DNA of 7,778 bases from an uncultured Clostridia bacterium (lineage in GTDB: Bacteria > Bacillota > Clostridia > TANB77 > CAG-508). Positions within the stretch are counted from its first letter, which is position 1; every line of letters starts with the position of its first letter. The DNA lies in contig CALXZQ010000053.1 of the NCBI GenBank assembly GCA_944393275.1, positions 1 through 7,778 of the forward strand, given 5' to 3'. Shown here piece by piece: positions 1 through 5,656 of the stretch. Made by a program: the position numbers and the translations under genes. A model generated the notes under the pieces. That model saw only the letters and a list, made by a program, of their open reading frames with translations, searched no databases and was not told the DNA's origin.

Positions 1-393
1 ATCTTCTCTTTTATCATATAATTTCTTACCTTTACATATTCCTAACTCTACTTTTACAAAATTGCCTTTAAAATATAGGCTAATAGGAATTAAAGAAAAT
101 CCTTGTTGTTTAATAGAACCAATAAGTTTATTTATCTCTCGTTTATGTAATAGTAATTTTCGATCCCTTAAAGGATCCTTATTGAATATGTTACCATTTT
201 CATAAGGACTAATGTGCATGCCATATATATAGCATGCACCATTAGAAATATTTGCATAACTATCTTTTAAATTTACTTTACCTTTACGGATAGACTTTAT
301 TTCTGTACCAGTTAAAACAATACCAGCTTCTAAAGTATCTAGTATTGTATAATTATGTTTTGCAATTGGATTTTTAGCTATCAATTTATTCAT
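1..393 (-). CDS. smpB: SsrA-binding protein SmpB (C-terminus cut by window edge)
   Basis: SmpB binds tmRNA (SsrA) and brings it to stalled ribosomes for trans-translation in the cytoplasm. Translating the minus strand from the ATG at 391-393 gives 131 codons open to base 1. The protein begins MNKLIAKNPIAKHNYTILD and continues with the family pattern: N-x2-A-x-H-x-Y near residues 8-14, then EAGIVLTGTEIKSIR and a KVNLKDSYA stretch. At the edge it reaches GKKLYDKRED, the conserved start of the basic C-terminal tail. The family is usually about 150-160 residues, so roughly 20-25 residues lie outside the window. AAAGAGG (complement of 402-408) sits 8 bases before the start and decides it. The gene has its own promoter (428-456). 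Because only the left edge truncates it, there is no sign that the gene is broken. Confidence 0.97.
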   Translation of the reverse strand, partial: MNKLIAKNPIAKHNYTILDTLEAGIVLTGTEIKSIRKGKVNLKDSYANISNGACYIYGMHISPYENGNIFNKDPLRDRKLLLHKREINKLIGSIKQQGFSLIPISLYFKGNFVKVELGICKGKKLYDKRED

Positions 394-427
394 ATAATTA
401 ACCTCTTTAATTTATTAATTATAGGTA

Positions 428-456
428 ATTATAGCATAAATAGTATATAAAGGCAA
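428..456 (-). promoter_or_regulatory. Sigma-A-type promoter of smpB with extended -10
   Basis: On the minus strand TTGCCT (complement of 451-456) is followed by exactly 17 bases and then a perfect TATAAT (complement of 428-433). TGC directly before the -10 gives an extended -10 element. Transcription would start near 420, leaving a leader of about 27 bases that carries the AAAGAGG ribosome binding site. This suggests smpB can be expressed independently of the small membrane-protein gene upstream. The assignment rests on consensus match and spacing only. Confidence 0.8.
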
Positions 457-472
457 AATTATTTAAAAAATA

Positions 473-886
473 TTATTTAGAATTATTATTTCTAGAAACC
501 ATGTACCAGATAATTCCAATTATCATTAATGCAACTACACCAACAATTACCCAAGTCCATATATTATTACCGGTAGCTGTTTCCATTGCACTTCTAGTTG
601 TAGCACCACCAGTGGCAGTTCTGTCTGCAGAATAGGTTGAGCCATTCATCATATTTTGAGCAGAATTTCCCATGTTTTCTAATCCATCTTTTACAGTTGT
701 AGTAGTATCTTTTGCAGCATTTTCTACCATATTCTCAGCACCGCCGACAGCATTACGAACATCTTCTACGCCATTATGCATAGAATTCATCATATTTGTT
801 GTATTAGCTGAAGCAAAGTTAGATATAAATAAACAAGAAAGCACTACTACTAAAAACAAAAATGTTTTCTTTACTAAATTAGACAT
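473..886 (-). CDS. Small exported protein with C-terminal membrane anchor, function unknown
   Basis: I do not recognise the family of this 137-residue protein. Residues 1-27 form a clear signal peptide: Lys6-Lys7, a hydrophobic core at about 8-21 and an A-S-A cleavage site at 25-27. Residues 28-106 are hydrophilic and of biased composition (Asn, Met, Thr, Ala, Gly), with Val/Ala/Met recurring every few residues, as in an amphipathic or loosely repetitive helix. Residues about 109-130 form one membrane span rich in Val and Ile, with Trp and Tyr at its ends, followed by a short polar tail, SRNNNSK. The predicted topology is an extracytoplasmic domain tethered by its C-terminus. Cys18 lies within the hydrophobic core and is not in a convincing lipobox. 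AGGAGGG (complement of 894-900) is 7 bases before the ATG. It lies between a terminator and smpB, and its architecture matches that of the gene upstream. Confidence 0.85.
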   Translation of the reverse strand: MSNLVKKTFLFLVVVLSCLFISNFASANTTNMMNSMHNGVEDVRNAVGGAENMVENAAKDTTTTVKDGLENMGNSAQNMMNGSTYSADRTATGGATTRSAMETATGNNIWTWVIVGVVALMIIGIIWYMVSRNNNSK

Positions 887-964
887 AATTAATCCCTCCT
901 AAAAAAGAATAGTTAAAGTTTTAAAAACTCAATATTAGTATTAATTTTAAAGAAAAAAATATAC

Positions 965-1008
965 AAAAAAACTTTGAATTTCTTCTTTTTTAAAAAGAAA
1001 TTCAAAGT
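965..1008 (-). terminator. Rho-independent terminator of the 103-residue protein gene
   Basis: The 14-base arms 971-984 and 995-1008 are perfectly complementary (ACTTTGAATTTCTT and its inverse) around a 10-base loop. Read on the minus strand the stem is followed at once by six T residues (complement of 965-970). It begins 5 bases after the stop codon of the minus-strand gene ending at 1014. The stem is AT-rich but long, as expected in such a genome. It separates the transcription of the two small membrane-protein genes. Confidence 0.88.
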
Positions 1009-1013
1009 ATGTA

Positions 1014-1325
1014 TTAACCTTTTAGTCTAATTAAAATAGCTATAGCCAGTAGGACTAAAAGTATTCCTATAACAATAAGCATTATATTTAATATATTAGT
1101 AAGTCCAAAATCCTCATCTGTATTAGAAATTACAGCGGTAGGAGTATAGGATGAATTATATGAAGTATTCTGAGTTGTATTAATACTTGTGTTATTAGAA
1201 GATGTTGCAGATTGATTGCCCGAATTAAGATTTAGATTTATATCTTCTGCTGCAAAGGTAGGTAAAACAAATACCAAACCTAAAACTATAAAGTTTAACA
1301 AAATATATAAAAATTTCTTTTTCAT
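1014..1325 (-). CDS. Small Ser/Thr/Asn-rich exported single-span protein, function unknown
   Basis: I do not recognise the family. From the ATG at 1323-1325 the product has 103 residues. Residues 2-25 form a signal peptide (Lys2-Lys4, a hydrophobic core at 5-21, probable cleavage after TFA at 23-25). Residues about 29-72 are dominated by Asn, Ser and Thr, resembling a flexible stalk or linker. Residues about 78-99 form a Leu/Ile-rich membrane span ending in the basic tail R-L-K-G. A longer reading frame opens at 1367, but it would put 14 polar residues before the signal peptide and lacks a ribosome binding site. GGGAGG (complement of 1334-1339), 8 bases before the internal ATG, decides the shorter start. 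The layout (signal, low-complexity middle, C-terminal anchor) repeats that of the gene at 473-886, although the sequences are not obviously alike. It is divergent from murL across a 160-base gap. Confidence 0.85.
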   Translation of the reverse strand: MKKKFLYILLNFIVLGLVFVLPTFAAEDINLNLNSGNQSATSSNNTSINTTQNTSYNSSYTPTAVISNTDEDFGLTNILNIMLIVIGILLVLLAIAILIRLKG

Positions 1326-1333
1326 AAGAAAAG

Positions 1334-1340
1334 CCTCCCT
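1334..1340 (-). promoter_or_regulatory. Ribosome binding site deciding the start at 1325
   Basis: The minus strand reads AGGGAGG eight bases before the ATG at 1323-1325. No comparable site precedes the upstream in-frame ATG at 1365-1367, so the short form with an N-terminal signal peptide is preferred. Confidence 0.85.
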
Positions 1341-1392
1341 ATTAAAACTACTATTAATAATACACAAAAAAGTATCAAAAGTCTACAATATT

Positions 1393-1407
1393 TTTGTAAT
1401 TTACAAA
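1393..1407. promoter_or_regulatory. Perfect 7-1-7 palindrome over the murL -35 element (possible operator)
   Basis: TTTGTAA (1393-1399) and TTACAAA (1401-1407) are exact inverse complements around a single T. The left arm contains the -35 hexamer of the murL promoter (1394-1399), so a bound repressor would block RNA polymerase. The 7-1-7 geometry resembles Fur-family boxes in spacing, but the bases do not match the Fur, PerR or Zur consensus. In DNA this AT-rich, 7-base arms also arise by chance, so the site is only suggestive. Confidence 0.3.
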
Positions 1408-1422
1408 TAATTATGATATAAT
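1394..1422 (+). promoter_or_regulatory. Sigma-A-type promoter of the murL operon with extended -10
   Basis: TTGTAA (1394-1399), a 17-base spacer and a perfect TATAAT (1417-1422), with TGA directly before the -10 as an extended element. Transcription should start near 1429, giving a leader of about 57 bases before the ATG at 1486. A TTG at 1432 that would lengthen the protein lies almost at the predicted transcript start and has no ribosome binding site. This is the only good promoter seen upstream of murL-murD-tcdA. Confidence 0.82.
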
Positions 1423-1471
1423 TCGAATGATTTGCAGAAAGATGAAATATATTTAAGTATTAATAAAAATA

Positions 1472-1478
1472 AAGAGGG
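1472..1478 (+). promoter_or_regulatory. Ribosome binding site deciding the murL start
   Basis: AAGAGGG ends 7 bases before the ATG at 1486-1488. It fixes the start at this ATG rather than at the in-frame TTG at 1432. Confidence 0.85.
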
Positions 1479-1485
1479 TAAAATA

Positions 1486-2868
1486 ATGATAGACAATTCT
1501 TTAAAGTTTTTAGAATTAAGAAAAAAATATACAGAGTTCATTTATGAGAGCTATTCTTTAGAAGAAGATGAAAAAAATATTTTTTTAGAATTTAAATTTA
1601 GTATTCCAAACTTGAAGACTTTTACACCTAAAATAAAAATTAAAAAGAAAAATTATATAAGGGAAGTTATCAAAAATAATAAGATTGCAGAGAATATTGC
1701 ATTTCATGTAGGATTAGTAGAACTAATAAGTTATTGGAAATGTACATGTTCACCAAAAGTATTAATTAAATGTGGTAAGCTAAATAATGAACAAATACAA
1801 TGGTTTAAAAAGTTGTATTTTTATGGTCTAGGTGAATTATTTTTCACTAATAATATAGAAACAAATATAAATGATTTTATGAATATTGAAACATTTGGAG
1901 AGAAAATAGAAATAACATACACTCCAGATGTAGCACAATATAATGGGTATATAGTGCCAATTGGAGGAGGGAAAGACTCAATTGTGACTCTAGAAAACTT
2001 GCCTTTAAAAGAAGATGACTGTGCTTTAATTATTAATCCAAAGCAAATCACTTTAAATTGTGCTAAAATTAGAGGCTTTAAAGATAATAATATTATAGAA
2101 GTGGAAAGAGAAATAGATAAAAATTTAATAGAGTTAAATTCACTAGGATTTATTAATGGGCACACTCCATTTTCATCCGTATTGGCATTTATTTCATACT
2201 TTATAGCATATTTAACTAAGAAGAAATACATAGCTCTATCTAATGAAAATAGTGCCAATGAGTCCAATATTGATGGGGAAAAAATAAATCACCAATATTC
2301 AAAAACATATGAGTTTGAAAACGATTTTTATAATTATGCAAAAAAAAATTTAAAAGTACCGGTAAAATACTTCAGCTTTTTGAGACCACTAAATGAGCTA
2401 CAAATAGCAAAGCTATTCTCAAAATACGAAAAATACCACAAAGTATTTAAAAGCTGTAATGTAGGAAGTAAAAGTACAGAATGGGAATGGTGTGGGAAAT
2501 GTCCAAAATGCTTATTTGTATTTATAATTCTTAGTCCTTTTTTATATAAAACTAAATTAGTAGATATTTTTAAAAAAGACTTATTTGAAGATAAAGAATT
2601 ATTAAAGACTTTTATAGAACTTGCAGGATATGGAGAAACAAAGCCATTTGAATGTGTGGGAACATATGAAGAGGTTAGATTTGCTATAACAAGTACAATA
2701 AAAAACTTAGAAAGAAAAAATGAAAAACTACCATATCTATTACAATTTTACAAAGATAAATATGAATTATCAGATCTATCTTTGGATATAACAAAAAGAT
2801 ATAATGATGAGAATAACTTAACAGATGAACTTAATAATATTCTAAAGGAAGCGGTCTTGAGTGATTAA
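1486..2868 (+). CDS. murL: MurL-type UDP-MurNAc-L-Ala-L-Glu epimerase
   Basis: A 460-residue cytoplasmic protein recognised as the MurL family (EC 5.1.1.23). In Xanthomonas this enzyme converts the terminal L-Glu of UDP-MurNAc-L-Ala-L-Glu to D-Glu, using ATP and releasing AMP and diphosphate. Visible motifs are a PP-loop I-GGGKDS at 159-165 (ATP pyrophosphatase fold), SNENSANESN at 252-261, NHQYSKTYEFE at 268-278, and a cysteine cluster C324-x11-C336-x2-C339-x2-C342 (WCGKCPKC). The cluster resembles the zinc site of the PP-loop enzyme QueC. The length is typical of the family. About 155 residues before the PP-loop form the family's N-terminal domain. The last 8 bases overlap the GTG start of the MurD-family gene, and this partnership strongly supports the call. 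A generic PP-loop ATPase (QueC or tRNA-thiolation type) is the alternative, but the combined motifs and the neighbour favour MurL. Activity in this organism is inferred. Confidence 0.85.
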   Translation: MIDNSLKFLELRKKYTEFIYESYSLEEDEKNIFLEFKFSIPNLKTFTPKIKIKKKNYIREVIKNNKIAENIAFHVGLVELISYWKCTCSPKVLIKCGKLNNEQIQWFKKLYFYGLGELFFTNNIETNINDFMNIETFGEKIEITYTPDVAQYNGYIVPIGGGKDSIVTLENLPLKEDDCALIINPKQITLNCAKIRGFKDNNIIEVEREIDKNLIELNSLGFINGHTPFSSVLAFISYFIAYLTKKKYIALSNENSANESNIDGEKINHQYSKTYEFENDFYNYAKKNLKVPVKYFSFLRPLNELQIAKLFSKYEKYHKVFKSCNVGSKSTEWEWCGKCPKCLFVFIILSPFLYKTKLVDIFKKDLFEDKELLKTFIELAGYGETKPFECVGTYEEVRFAITSTIKNLERKNEKLPYLLQFYKDKYELSDLSLDITKRYNDENNLTDELNNILKEAVLSD

Positions 2869-4207
2869 TAAATTAATAAAATATTTTGAAAATAAAAAAA
2901 TATTAATATTAGGCTTTGGAATTGAAGGAAGATCAACATATAATTTCATAAGAAAATATTTTCCAAATAAAAAGTTGTATATAGCAGATAAGAATAATAA
3001 TCTAAAATTAAAAGATGATAATGTACAAATAAATTGTGGAGTAGCATATTTAGAAAATTTAGATGACTATGATATAATAATGAAATCACCAGGGATTTCT
3101 TTAAAAGGCATTGATACTTCTAAAATAAAGGAAAAAATAAAATCACAATTAGAATTATTATTAGAAAATTTTAATGTATATACAATAGGAATAACAGGTA
3201 CAAAAGGTAAAAGTACAACTAGCTCATTAATATATGAGATATTAAAAGCGCAAAACAAGAAAGTTTTACTTATGGGGAATATAGGAGTTCCTGCTTTTGA
3301 TTGTTTAGAACAAATTAAAGAAAATATGTATCTAGTATTAGAAATGTCTTCACATCAATTAGAATTTATGGACTATTCTCCTAATATATCAATAATTCTA
3401 AATGTGTATGAAGAGCATTTAGACCACTATAATTCTTTTGATGCATATGTAGATGCAAAATGTAATATATATATCCATCAAAAAAAAGGAGACTATTATA
3501 TATACAATCTAGATATCAGTAAAATAATAGAAAAAAATGCTAAATTTAAAACAGAAGCTACTAAATATGGTGTTACATTAAACGGTAGTACCGAAAAAGA
3601 AGATAACAAAGTATATATTAAAAATGAACAAGTATATATTAATGATAAATCAGTGTATAATATAAACGATAATAGACAGTTATTGGGAAAACACAATTTA
3701 AATAATATAATGTTTGTATTAACTGTTTCTGAAATATTAAAACTAGATTTAAATAAAACAATTGATACAATAAATAATTTTAAAGCATTACCACATAGGA
3801 TAGAATGTGTAGGAAAATATAATGATATAACCTTCTACAATGATTCTATTGCAACCATTCCAGAGGCCACCATTAATTCAATTGAAGCTTTAGGGCAAGT
3901 AAATACTTTAATTGTAGGAGGAATAGATAGAGGAGTAAGCTTTGATAAATTTATATCATATTTAAATAATTCGAATATTGAAAATCTAATTTGTCTTCCA
4001 ACTACTGGACACAAGATTGGTAAGCAAATTGATAATAAACATATAAATATATTTTATGTAGAAAATATGGAACAGGCAGTGGATGACGCAAAAAAGAATA
4101 CAAGAAAAGATGGTATATGTCTTTTATCTCCAGCAGCTGCAAGCTACGGATTTTTTAAAAACTTTGAAGATAGAGGAAATAGATTTAAAGAATTAGTAAA
4201 AGAATAA
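2861..4207 (+). CDS. murD: MurD-family UDP-MurNAc-L-Ala--glutamate ligase, probably the L-Glu-specific MurD2 type
   Basis: A 448-residue Mur ligase that adds glutamate to UDP-MurNAc-L-Ala with ATP in the cytoplasm. Domains in order: N-terminal Rossmann-like (GFGIEGRS at 18-25), central ATPase with P-loop GTKGKST at 113-119, SSHQLE at 163-168 and NVYEEHLDHY, AYVDAK with the probable carbamylated Lys200 (E. coli MurD Lys198), and C-terminal domain with LPHR at 310-313, GGIDRG at 353-358 and LSPAAAS-x6-F at 422-435. Ser428 and Phe435 align with E. coli Ser415 and Phe422, which contact the glutamate side chain. Differences from ordinary MurD are GTKGKS for GTNGKS, SSHQLE for SSFQLE, and NDSIATIPEAT at 327-337 where NDSKATN is usual. 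The start is GTG inside murL (8-base overlap), with AAGGAA at 2845-2850; no ATG lies nearby. Overlap with murL suggests L-Glu as substrate (MurD2, EC 6.3.2.53). D-Glu specificity cannot be excluded. Confidence 0.9.
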   Translation: MINKLIKYFENKKILILGFGIEGRSTYNFIRKYFPNKKLYIADKNNNLKLKDDNVQINCGVAYLENLDDYDIIMKSPGISLKGIDTSKIKEKIKSQLELLLENFNVYTIGITGTKGKSTTSSLIYEILKAQNKKVLLMGNIGVPAFDCLEQIKENMYLVLEMSSHQLEFMDYSPNISIILNVYEEHLDHYNSFDAYVDAKCNIYIHQKKGDYYIYNLDISKIIEKNAKFKTEATKYGVTLNGSTEKEDNKVYIKNEQVYINDKSVYNINDNRQLLGKHNLNNIMFVLTVSEILKLDLNKTIDTINNFKALPHRIECVGKYNDITFYNDSIATIPEATINSIEALGQVNTLIVGGIDRGVSFDKFISYLNNSNIENLICLPTTGHKIGKQIDNKHINIFYVENMEQAVDDAKKNTRKDGICLLSPAAASYGFFKNFEDRGNRFKELVKE

Positions 4208-4217
4208 GGAGTATAAA

Positions 4218-4901
4218 ATGTTAGAACAATTTTCTAGAACAGAAGCATTAATAGGAAAAGAAAATCTAGAGAAACTTCAAAACTCAAAAGTTGCAATATT
4301 TGGACTTGGGGGAGTTGGAACATATGTATTAGAAGGGCTTGCAAGAGCTGGTGTAGGTAACCTTATTCTAGTAGATAATGATACGATATCTGAAAGTAAT
4401 TTAAATAGACAAATTATTGCATTAAAAAGCACTATAGGAAAATATAAGGTAGAGGTCGCAAAAGAAAGAGTTTTGGAAATTAATCCTAATGCAAATATTA
4501 AAATATATCAAGAATTCTTTACAAAAGAAAGTAAAGATATATTAGATGAATCTTTAACATACATAGTAGATGCAATAGATACTGTATCTAGCAAAATAGA
4601 TTTAATAGTAAAAGCAAAAGAATTAAATATTCCAATTATTTCTTGTATGGGAACGGGTAACAAATTAGATCCTACTAAATTTGAAGTGGATGATATATAT
4701 AAAACTAGTGTATGTCCTTTGGCTAAGGTAATGAGGAGAGAATTAAAACAAAAGGATATAAAAAATCTCAAAGTGGTTTATTCAAAAGAAGAACCAATAA
4801 AAACAGATATTGGAAGAACACCTGCGAGTATTTCTTTTGTACCTTCTGTTGCAGGATTAATAATAGCAGGAGAAGTGGTAAAAGATATAATAAATAATTA
4901 G
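4218..4901 (+). CDS. tcdA: tRNA threonylcarbamoyladenosine dehydratase TcdA (E1-like, ThiF/HesA fold)
   Basis: TcdA (YgdL/CsdL) activates and dehydrates N6-threonylcarbamoyladenosine at position 37 of ANN-decoding tRNAs to the cyclic form ct6A, using ATP. The 227-residue product shows the E1-like nucleotide-binding loop FGLGGVG at 28-34, followed by a VDND acidic turn and N-L-N-R-Q at 61-65. These are followed by VDAID, and by the TcdA-specific C-M-GTGNKLDPT at 143-153 and CPLAKVMRREL at 166-176, with GRTPASISFVPS near the C-terminus. GTGNKLDP and PLAKVMRR separate it from ThiF, MoeB and HesA relatives. It is shorter than the 268-residue E. coli protein, as is common in Firmicutes. AAGGAG (4206-4211) is 6 bases before the ATG, and the gene starts 10 bases after murD ends, so it is co-transcribed with murL-murD. 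No functional link to the cell wall is evident. Confidence 0.93.
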   Translation: MLEQFSRTEALIGKENLEKLQNSKVAIFGLGGVGTYVLEGLARAGVGNLILVDNDTISESNLNRQIIALKSTIGKYKVEVAKERVLEINPNANIKIYQEFFTKESKDILDESLTYIVDAIDTVSSKIDLIVKAKELNIPIISCMGTGNKLDPTKFEVDDIYKTSVCPLAKVMRRELKQKDIKNLKVVYSKEEPIKTDIGRTPASISFVPSVAGLIIAGEVVKDIINN

Positions 4902-4910
4902 ATATAAATA

Positions 4911-4939
4911 TAGACAACAATTTAAACCAATGATATACT
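4911..4939 (+). promoter_or_regulatory. Sigma-A-type promoter of thyX with extended -10
   Basis: TAGACA (4911-4916) matches the -35 consensus at five of six bases. It is followed by 17 bases and TATACT (4934-4939), with TGA immediately before it as an extended -10. The predicted start near 4946 leaves a leader of about 30 bases containing GGAGG at 4962-4966. No terminator lies between tcdA and this site, so thyX may also receive read-through. Confidence 0.8.
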
Positions 4940-4975
4940 TTAAAAAGTAAAAATAAAATATGGAGGAAAGTAAAA

Positions 4976-5647
4976 ATGAGAATAGTTGAACCAACAATAA
5001 CAGTAGAAAAATTTGATGGAAAAAAGATAATGAAAAGAATAGAAAGAGCTTGCAGAACATGTTATCGTTCAGAAGGTAAAATAACAGAAGATAGCTATAA
5101 AAAGTTATTAAAAAATTGTATAACTAGAGGGCATGAATCAGTATTAGAACATGAAAAAATAACCGTAAGAATTTATTCAGATGTAGGATCATATAAGGAT
5201 TTAACAAGACATAGATTTGCTAGCTTTTCAGTAGAATCAACTAGATATTGTAGTTATGATAAAGACAAATATGGCAATGAAATTGCTTTTATGAATCCAG
5301 TATATATAGAAGATAAAGAGACGTACGAAACATGGAAAAATGCAATGCAAGAAATAGAAAAAGCATATATAAAGATGAAAGAACTTGGAGCTACAACAGA
5401 TATGTGCAGAGAACTTCTTCCTCACTCAACAGCAGCCGAGTATACAATGACAGCTAATATTAGAGAATGGAAACATATATTATCTTTAAGAACCAATAAT
5501 CATGTTCATCCATCAATAAGACAAGTTTTAATACCATTGCTAAAACTATTTAAACAAGAGATGCCAGAAATCTTCGATGATATTGAATATGATGAGGATT
5601 TTAAAGAAGAATATTATGCAAAATTAATAATAGAAGAAGACTTTTAG
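4976..5647 (+). CDS. thyX: Flavin-dependent thymidylate synthase ThyX
   Basis: ThyX methylates dUMP to dTMP using methylenetetrahydrofolate, NAD(P)H and FAD, releasing tetrahydrofolate rather than the dihydrofolate produced by ThyA. The 223-residue protein carries the signature RHR-x7-S: R78-H79-R80, then S88, in TRHRFASFSVESTRY at 77-91. Other family blocks are HESVLEHEKITVRI before it and, later, RELLPHSTAAEY, NIREWKHILSLR (the R-x2-L-R type flavin and dUMP-binding region) and HPSIRQV. ThyX proteins are usually 210-250 residues and act as homotetramers. The ATG follows GGAGG (4962-4966) by 9 bases. It begins the second transcription unit and is followed after 9 bases by the PHP gene. Its presence suggests, but does not prove, that thyA is absent from the genome. 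Confidence 0.97.
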   Translation: MRIVEPTITVEKFDGKKIMKRIERACRTCYRSEGKITEDSYKKLLKNCITRGHESVLEHEKITVRIYSDVGSYKDLTRHRFASFSVESTRYCSYDKDKYGNEIAFMNPVYIEDKETYETWKNAMQEIEKAYIKMKELGATTDMCRELLPHSTAAEYTMTANIREWKHILSLRTNNHVHPSIRQVLIPLLKLFKQEMPEIFDDIEYDEDFKEEYYAKLIIEEDF

Positions 5648-5656
5648 GAGATATTA

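Noticed and set aside
524..535. Lipobox-like VLSC in the 137-residue protein (residues 15-18)
   Set aside because: The Cys sits inside the hydrophobic core, Leu at the -2 position is unfavourable, and a good A-S-A signal peptidase I site follows at residues 25-27.
887..964. Promoter for the 137-residue protein on the minus strand
   Set aside because: Several weak hexamer pairs (TTGAGT or TTGTAT with poor -10 elements) exist, but none has both good sequence and spacing, so I could not choose one.
1326..1367. Longer start at 1367 for the 103-residue protein
   Set aside because: It would place polar residues ahead of the signal peptide and lacks a ribosome binding site, while GGGAGG precedes the internal ATG.
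1326..1392. Promoter for the 103-residue protein on the minus strand
   Set aside because: Candidates such as TTGATA followed by TAATAG at 16 bases, or TTACAA with GATACT at 17 bases, are too weak to call in AT-rich DNA.
1442..1456. Four-codon upstream ORF (ATG AAA TAT ATT TAA) in the murL leader
   Set aside because: No convincing ribosome binding site, no codon pattern suggesting attenuation, and such short frames are common by chance.
1432..1485. In-frame TTG at 1432 extending murL by 18 residues
   Set aside because: It lies almost at the predicted transcription start of the TATAAT at 1417-1422 and has no ribosome binding site. The ATG at 1486 has AAGAGGG at ideal spacing.
1821..2267. Open frames on the strand opposite murL, murD, tcdA, thyX and tyrS
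   Set aside because: They lack ribosome binding sites and recognisable domains and are mirror shadows of well-supported genes; the one at 1821-2267 is the longest.
4936..4949. Small hairpin TACTTT-AA-AAAGTA between tcdA and thyX as a terminator
   Set aside because: Only six A/T-rich pairs, overlapping the thyX -10, and followed by A residues rather than a T tract.
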